10,561 nucleotides of DNA from Nitrospinota bacterium (GTDB lineage: Bacteria; UBA8248; JACPRG01), in assembly GCA_030740135.1 (NCBI GenBank), contig JASLXW010000102.1, forward strand, positions 1 through 10,561, read 5' to 3'. Of the stretch, positions 6,544 to 10,561 are shown one piece after another. The translations under genes and the position numbers were made by a program. Every line of letters begins with the position of its first letter. Positions within the stretch are counted from its first letter, which is position 1. The notes below the pieces were generated by a model. That model did no database searches. It worked only from the letters and a program-made list of their open reading frames with translations, and was not told where the DNA came from.

Positions 6544-7974
6544 TCAGCGCCGGTCGTGCGGATCGTGAAGAACCCGGAACAGGCTCCGCCCTGTCCGGTA
6601 AATGAGCGCAAGGACTTTCTCCGGGGCCTTCCGGAGGGCCTCCCGGAACGCCGCCTCGTCCCGCACGGGCCGGCCTTCGACCGCTTTGATGACATCACCC
6701 ACCTGAAACCCGTCAAAGGACGCACGGCTGTTCGCGCGGACCGCCATGACCTGAACCCCGCCCCGCACGCCGCGCATGCCGAGCACCCTGGTCATCCCCT
6801 GGGTCAACGCGCCCACCTTCAAGCCGTATGAGGATTTTTCCGGCGCCGGCTCGGGCCTGGGCGCCGCCCGGGGGGGTTGCAGCGTCCCCATGACGAGGGG
6901 GACCCGGAGGCGTCTTCCGTTGCGTTGGATGCCCAGCTTCACAACCGCGCCCGGCGGCGACGCGGCGGCGAATCGCTGGAGCTCCGGGACATCCCGGACC
7001 GGGCGGCCGTTGAATTCCAACACGACATCCCCCCGTTTGATCCCCGCTTTCATCGCCGCCCCGTCCCTCATGAGATCGGAGACGAGCGCCCCGACCGGCC
7101 TATCGAGTCCGAACTTGGCGGCCAGGTCCGATGAGAACGGCTGGATCATCAAGCCGAGCAATCCACGCTCGACGACCCCTTTTTGGATGAGGGATCGCGC
7201 AACCCACTTGGCCATATTGATGGGGATGGAGAAGGCGATTCCGCCGTTCGACCGGGGGATGATGGCCGTATTGACGCCGATCACCTCGCCTTTCAGGTTG
7301 ACCAAGGGGCCGCCGCTGTTTCCCGGATGGATGGAGGCGTCCGTCTGGATGAAGTTCTCGTAATGGGCGATGCCCATGCCGGTCCTGCCGATCCCGCTGA
7401 CCACGCCCACCGTGACGGTCCGCCGCAGACCGTAGGGATGGCCAATCGCAATCGCCCATTGCCCGGTGCGCAGCCGGTCCGAATCGCCGAGGCGGACGCT
7501 CGCCGGGCGATCCTTCGTAAGTATCCGAATCACCGCCAAGTCGGTCCTCTTGTCCGTCCCGACCAACTCGGCCGGGTGCTCACTCCCATCGGAAAGGACC
7601 ACCGTAATCCGTTTGACCCCTTCCAGTACGTGATGGTTCGTGAGGATGTGCCCTTCGGCGTCGAAAATGAATCCGGAGCCGAAGCTTCTACGCGGAATGA
7701 TCCCCCGAGGCGGCGCGGGACCTTCTTTTTTCCGGCCCCTCGCCGCGAACGCCTTTCGGGTCCCAACGGTCCGGATGAAGACGACCCCCGGCGTTACGGA
7801 CTCGGCGATCCGGATGAAGGTCTCCTCGAGCGTCCTCGCCTGCCGGAACCCCGGGCCTTGGCCTCCCGCGGGGGAGACGCCCGCAGCCAGCGGGAACAGC
7901 GCAATCCAGACAAACAAGCAAACCCTCGTGAACGCCCCGCGCAAGAAGGGTCCGCAAATCGTGTGTCTCCTCAT
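6544..7974 (-). CDS. HtrA/Deg-type periplasmic serine protease with two PDZ domains
   Basis: Predicted 476-residue exported serine protease of the HtrA (DegP/DegQ) family, which removes or refolds damaged envelope proteins. A basic N-terminus and hydrophobic core (about 11-33), ending in an A-G-V-S-P-A-G-G region, form a signal peptide. The trypsin-like domain has His115 (T-N-H-H-V), Asp145 (R-T-D-L-A-V) and Ser220 (P-G-N-S-G-G-P-L), so the triad is complete. A basic, proline-rich insertion (80-95) lies in the loop before the catalytic His, where the regulatory LA loop sits in DegP. PDZ1 spans about 272-365, a Pro/Ala linker 366-380, and a more diverged PDZ2 about 385-470. The ATG at 7974 is preceded by GAGGAA seven bases away; a further in-frame start at 8034 would put 20 polar residues ahead of the signal peptide and is rejected. 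It lies downstream of a disrupted ECF sigma factor gene and 32 bases before lgt. Confidence 0.95.
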   Translation of the reverse strand: MRRHTICGPFLRGAFTRVCLFVWIALFPLAAGVSPAGGQGPGFRQARTLEETFIRIAESVTPGVVFIRTVGTRKAFAARGRKKEGPAPPRGIIPRRSFGSGFIFDAEGHILTNHHVLEGVKRITVVLSDGSEHPAELVGTDKRTDLAVIRILTKDRPASVRLGDSDRLRTGQWAIAIGHPYGLRRTVTVGVVSGIGRTGMGIAHYENFIQTDASIHPGNSGGPLVNLKGEVIGVNTAIIPRSNGGIAFSIPINMAKWVARSLIQKGVVERGLLGLMIQPFSSDLAAKFGLDRPVGALVSDLMRDGAAMKAGIKRGDVVLEFNGRPVRDVPELQRFAAASPPGAVVKLGIQRNGRRLRVPLVMGTLQPPRAAPRPEPAPEKSSYGLKVGALTQGMTRVLGMRGVRGGVQVMAVRANSRASFDGFQVGDVIKAVEGRPVRDEAAFREALRKAPEKVLALIYRTGRSLFRVLHDPHDRR

Positions 7975-8049
7975 CTCAGACTTCCTCAATGGACTGAATT
8001 CCTCCGAGGCCGGTCCGCGCCTTCGGATTTCCAACGGCCGGCCGTCGGC

Positions 8050-8620
8050 CTATCCTCCGGATTCCTCGACCTGGACATCCCGTTCTTCCACGTACTCCCG
8101 TAAAGCGGATTACAGGGCCCGTCTGGCGCGGAAAAGGCGGGACATGACCGTCCCCAGCGGACAGTCCTCAATCCCCGCGATCTCCTTATACGTGAACCCC
8201 TCCACTTCGGACAGGATAAAGATGCGCCGGAAGCCTTTCCATCGCCTCTTTGATCTGCTCCCCCGTCAGATTGCTGAGCAGGCGATCCTCCGGGCCTTCC
8301 CCCGCCTCCATGGAGGCTTCCTCCAGCCAGGCTTCTCCGCCCGTCTCGGGGTCATCGATCGAGACATTGGCCCGGCTGTGGCTCATCGAGCGCTCACGAT
8401 TGATGAACGCGTTCTTCAGGATCTTGAACAGCCAGGCCCGGCAGTTCGTTCCACGCTCGTATTGGTGGAAAGATCGATAGGCCCGCAGGAACACCTCCTG
8501 GGAAAGGTCCTGGGCGTCGGCCGGATCACGGCTCAACCGCAGTGCGGCCCGGTAGATGGCGTCCAGGTGAACGAGGGCCGACGCCTCGAATTCCCTGCGC
8601 TGTTGCTTTCGCGAGGCCAA
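8050..8620 (-). pseudogene. ECF-family RNA polymerase sigma factor, disrupted by a frameshift and an in-frame stop
   Basis: The intact frame from the TTG at 8620 (GGGGGGGAA just upstream) gives 144 residues. Region sigma2 is clear at about 20-78, with D-A-Q-D-L-S-Q-E-V-F-L-R-A-Y and N-C-R-A-W-L-F-K-I-L-K-N, as in extracytoplasmic-function factors. After E-R-L-P (about 128-131) the frame turns to nonsense and stops at 8186. The expected sigma4 region continues in another frame from about 8233: [19 protein letters not shown], then [14 protein letters not shown]. That frame meets TAA at 8112-8110, yet the text after it (A-L-R-E-Y-V-E-E-R) is a typical ECF C-terminus and runs on to TAG at 8052-8050. 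The stop therefore probably replaces a Gln codon. Two separate lesions argue for a true pseudogene over one sequencing error. The repaired protein would be about 190 residues, normal for the family. No anti-sigma gene is present between it and htrA. Confidence 0.88.
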
Positions 8621-8664
8621 AGGATTCCCCCCCGGAGGGTTCCGGGATGCTTCAACACCGGGAC

Positions 8665-8692
8665 GCCGGCCGGCCGGCCTTCAGGCGGCCGC
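8665..8692. repeat. GGCC-rich tandem repeat at the ridA/sigma junction
   Basis: A four-base repeat (GCCG units, 8665-8679) is followed within a few bases by GCGGCCGC (8685-8692). It spans the premature stop of the ridA fragment. Such repeats are prone to slippage and recombination and may mark the deletion joint that removed the rest of ridA. Confidence 0.5.
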
Positions 8693-8920
8693 CTTTCCTT
8701 CTTCGACGCTCAGGTCCGCCCCGACCTTTCCCAGGAACCGCGGTTTTCCATCCATCAGGGGGATCTGCCCGGAAACGAACAACAGACGCCCCGACCTCCT
8801 GACCGCCACGTAAGCGCCCACCGGGGCGGGAGGCGCCGGAAGCTCGATCCCGAGCTCTCTCAGGCGCGATTCCACATCGACGAGATCGGAAACAAGCCCT
8901 TCTCCCGTTCCCCCGCCCAT
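8681..8920 (-). pseudogene. Truncated RidA/YjgF-family protein (N-terminal half only)
   Basis: The 79-residue frame matches the opening of RidA-family proteins of the roughly 150-residue type. It has R-L-R-E-L-G-I-E-L-P-A-P (19-30), then the family hallmark L-L-F-V-S-G-Q-I-P-L (46-55) and G-K-V-G-A-D-L-S-V-E-E-G (64-75). It stops with TGA at 8683-8681 just where the first long helix should begin. RidA proteins normally deaminate reactive enamine or imine intermediates and act as trimers; the second half, which carries the conserved active-site arginine and the trimer interface, is missing. Only 60 bases separate the stop from the sigma factor start, too few to encode the lost half in any frame, so this is a deletion and not a simple frameshift. 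The start could be the ATG at 8920 or a GTG at 8875; neither has a good ribosome site. It lies 72 bases after the moeA-like gene. Confidence 0.8.
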
Positions 8921-8992
8921 GAAGACAGAACAGGCGGGGATTCATTTCCACAATTCAGCCGGCGGGGCGACGGAGGCCCCCGCCGCGGCGCG

Positions 8993-10246
8993 TCAGGCCG
9001 GGCCGTCCTCCTCATCGTCCGGGGGCGAAAAGATGGCCGCCGCGGCGCGCCCGCCCTCCTCGATGCGGCCCACCCCGGCGGGGATCACCAGGAAGGCGTT
9101 CATTCTCGACGGGGCGAGAAGCTCGGATTTCCAGGGCATCGCAACCAAAGAGCCGTCCGAAGGGTCGTGCCTCACCCTGCCCCGGACGTAATTCGGCAGG
9201 CCCTCCCGTGGCTTGACGCGGACTTCAGCGCCCAGGCGGACCTGCCTCAATCCTCGAAAGGGTCGGCGGAATCCGGCCATTCTGCGCAAGGCGGGCCGAA
9301 CAAAAAATTCAAAGCAGATGTGCGCCGCCGACGGATTTCCCGGCACGTTGAACACCAGAGCGCGGCCCAGAAGGCCGAAGGCGGAATACGTGCCGGGCCA
9401 CATCGCCACATCCTTGAAGACCATCTCCGCGCCGGCTTCCCGCATGCCCGGCTCGACCAGGTCTTTGTCCCCCTTGCCCGTCCCGCCGGTGATGATGACC
9501 ACGTCGGCGTAGGCGCACCGGCGGAGCCGCTCGCCGATGGCCTCCCGGCTGTCGGCGGCGATCCCCATCCGGAGGGGCGCCCCCCCCGCCCGCTCGACCA
9601 GGGCGGCCATGTAGTAATTGATGGAACAGTAAAACTGTCCGTGCCCCAGGCCGCCCTCCACGGTTCGGTGGTCCTCCGGCTCGACCACTTCATCGCCCGT
9701 CGAGAAAACCGCGACCGCCGGTTCGCGGCCCACCTCGAGATGGGTCCTGCCCATCGTCGTGACGGATTCGATGTGGCCGGGCCGAACCTCCTCTCCCCGG
9801 TCCAGCAGTCTCGCGCCCGCGCGGATCTCGTCGCCGGGCTTTCGGACGTACTGGCCGGCGGGGATCGGGTCCTCAAATTGAAGAACGCCGTCCTCCGCCC
9901 GGGCCTCTTCCAGCGGGACGACGGCGTCCGCGCCCGCAGGCACAACCGCGCCGGTCATGATGCGAACGGCCTCTTGCGGTCCGAGGGCGCCGCCGGCCTC
10001 GCCCCCGGCGGTGAGGGTCTCGGTGATCTTCAGCCGGACGCGACTCGCGGGCGCGGCCCCCGCCGTGTCGTCCGCCCGGAAGCCGAATCCGTCCATGGCG
10101 GACTTTTCCCACCGGGGATGGTCGAAGGCCGCAACAACGTCTTCGGCGCTCGCGCGCCCCAGGGCCGCGAGGACCTCGACCTTTTCCGATCCCAGAAAGG
10201 GGGCCTTTTCAACCGCCCGCCGTCCGGCGTCTTCGACAGAGAGCAA
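8993..10246 (-). CDS. MoeA-like molybdopterin molybdotransferase with altered KPGKP loop
   Basis: MoeA inserts molybdate (or tungstate) into adenylylated molybdopterin at the end of cofactor synthesis. The 417 residues match family length and order. There is an L-S-V-E-D-A start and A-L-G-R-A-S-A-E-D-V near 28-37. S-A-M-D-G is at 49-53, T-G-A at 98-100 followed by G-A-D-A-V-V at 105-110, and S-T-G-D-E-V at 182-187. The MogA-like fold has T-G-G-T-G-K-G-D-K-D (253-262) and V-P-G-N-P (301-305), followed by a C-terminal beta-domain. Two features are odd. The loop that is normally K-P-G-K-P reads W-P-G-T-Y (283-287), losing both lysines, and G-G-V-S-V-G-D has become G-G-T-G-K-G-D. This suggests a divergent paralogue, perhaps with a different metal or partner. 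The start is taken as TTG at 10246, with a G-rich ribosome site six bases upstream; an in-frame GTG at 10282 has none. No other molybdenum-cofactor gene is in the window. Confidence 0.88.
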   Translation of the reverse strand: MLSVEDAGRRAVEKAPFLGSEKVEVLAALGRASAEDVVAAFDHPRWEKSAMDGFGFRADDTAGAAPASRVRLKITETLTAGGEAGGALGPQEAVRIMTGAVVPAGADAVVPLEEARAEDGVLQFEDPIPAGQYVRKPGDEIRAGARLLDRGEEVRPGHIESVTTMGRTHLEVGREPAVAVFSTGDEVVEPEDHRTVEGGLGHGQFYCSINYYMAALVERAGGAPLRMGIAADSREAIGERLRRCAYADVVIITGGTGKGDKDLVEPGMREAGAEMVFKDVAMWPGTYSAFGLLGRALVFNVPGNPSAAHICFEFFVRPALRRMAGFRRPFRGLRQVRLGAEVRVKPREGLPNYVRGRVRHDPSDGSLVAMPWKSELLAPSRMNAFLVIPAGVGRIEEGGRAAAAIFSPPDDEEDGPA

Positions 10247-10252
10247 AATCTT

Positions 10253-10267
10253 CCCCCTCCCCCTCCC
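10253..10267 (-). promoter_or_regulatory. G-run ribosome binding site of the moeA-like gene
   Basis: The minus strand reads GGGAGGGGGAGGGGG, ending six bases before the TTG at 10246. It works as an extended Shine-Dalgarno sequence and decides the start. Three G-runs in tandem could also form a two-tetrad quadruplex in DNA or RNA, which might modulate translation; that is speculation. Confidence 0.5.
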
Positions 10268-10290
10268 GAACGCGCGATGCACCTGTTGAA

Positions 10291-10318
10291 GTTATCACTA
10301 ATCGGTCCCGCGGCTCAA
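10291..10318 (-). promoter_or_regulatory. Candidate promoter for the moeA-like gene
   Basis: TTGAGC (10318-10313) and GATAAC (10296-10291) on the minus strand match the sigma70 consensus at four of six positions each, with a 16-base spacer. The predicted start near 10284 gives a leader of about 38 bases to the TTG at 10246. Confidence 0.35.
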
Positions 10319-10561
10319 TGACGACGGCGGCGGAAATTGAAGGACCGTCCTGATTTCGGGCCGATTCTCCCAACGTCTCCATGACCCTGACCCCGCCACG
10401 GGCTCGGCCGCCGGTTTGATTGCCGCCGTAAAATACACTTTGCTTTGGATTATCAGCGACAATGAGGGAGCCATTTTGAAAGTGAAACCGGCGTAGACCA
10501 TTGTATAGGTTCAGATAGATGTGAGACATCTCCTTGGGTAGGGATCCGTATTCTCCATTTT
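10319..10561 (-). other. Right-hand edge: probably intergenic, possible partial ORF
   Basis: No recognisable gene is seen here. On the minus strand one frame is open from the window edge down to a stop at 10209-10211. It contains an ATG at 10529 and reads M-S-H-I-Y-L-N-L-Y-N-G-L, then F-Q-N-G-S-L-I-V-A-D-N-P. I do not recognise it. Its third positions are not G/C-biased as in the neighbouring genes, and it overlaps the moeA-like start, so it is either the end of an atypical gene from outside the window or chance. The right part (about 10430-10540) is more AT-rich than the genes. Confidence 0.25.

Noticed and set aside
5676..6725. The SDR reading frame stays open upstream to 6725, suggesting a 616-residue fusion protein.
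   Set aside because: The upstream part is an arginine- and proline-rich shadow of lgt and the end of htrA in another frame. A good TTG start with the canonical SDR opening is at 5675.
8250..8480. Plus-strand frame opposite the sigma factor.
   Set aside because: It is antisense to the sigma2-coding region and has no motif or ribosome site; it is a shadow frame.
7640..10321. Very long plus-strand open frame of 893 codons.
   Set aside because: It runs antisense through htrA, the sigma gene, ridA and the moeA-like gene, whose motifs are clear on the minus strand. Length alone reflects the high GC content.
10298..10501. Minus-strand 67-codon frame starting M-V-Y-A-G-F-T-F-K.
   Set aside because: It overlaps another equally plausible frame, has no recognisable motif and contains the moeA promoter candidate; there is no reason to call it a gene.

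Overview
The window is GC-rich bacterial DNA in which every convincing protein gene lies on the minus strand, so transcription runs from high to low coordinates. The contents are a Sec translocase motor (SecA), the first enzyme of lipoprotein maturation (Lgt), a secreted HtrA-type protease with two PDZ domains and a lipobox-bearing hydrolase. That set suggests a bacterium with an elaborate, probably diderm, envelope. The taxon cannot be fixed from the sequence alone. The style (high GC, many TTG starts, CACAGATTGCACAGAT-type intergenic repeats) is compatible with an uncultured deltaproteobacterial, NC10 or Tectomicrobia-like lineage, but this is a guess. I see no rRNA, tRNA, CRISPR array, insertion sequence or phage gene.

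In order of transcription: (1) 10.56-10.25 kb is a mostly non-coding leader with a possible promoter. (2) A MoeA-like molybdopterin molybdotransferase (8993-10246) follows; it lacks the usual KPGKP lysines. (3) A RidA/YjgF-family gene (8681-8920) is cut to its N-terminal half. (4) An ECF sigma factor gene (8050-8620) carries two independent lesions, a frameshift and an in-frame stop. (5) A tightly packed run of htrA (6544-7974), lgt (5732-6511) and a short-chain dehydrogenase (4875-5675) follows. (6) An AT-rich intergenic island holds a good candidate sigma70-type promoter and a structured secA leader. (7) secA (1838-4654) is followed after 4 bases by a carbon-nitrogen hydrolase (1015-1833), whose ribosome binding site lies inside the last secA codons. 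(8) A short repeat-filled spacer leads to an alpha/beta-hydrolase-fold lipoprotein (87-842).

The functional theme is the cell envelope. SecA drives export of preproteins, Lgt lipidates lipoproteins such as the hydrolase at the left end, and HtrA degrades misfolded exported protein. An ECF sigma factor next to htrA is the classic layout of an envelope-stress regulon, but here the sigma gene looks dead.

I do not see a clearly new multi-gene system. The points most worth a second look are the carbon-nitrogen hydrolase whose nucleophilic cysteine is serine, the decaying ridA/sigma-factor segment between two healthy genes, the altered MoeA active-site loop, the hairpin and small ORF in the secA leader, and the 9-base-period repeats around the left-hand lipoprotein gene.
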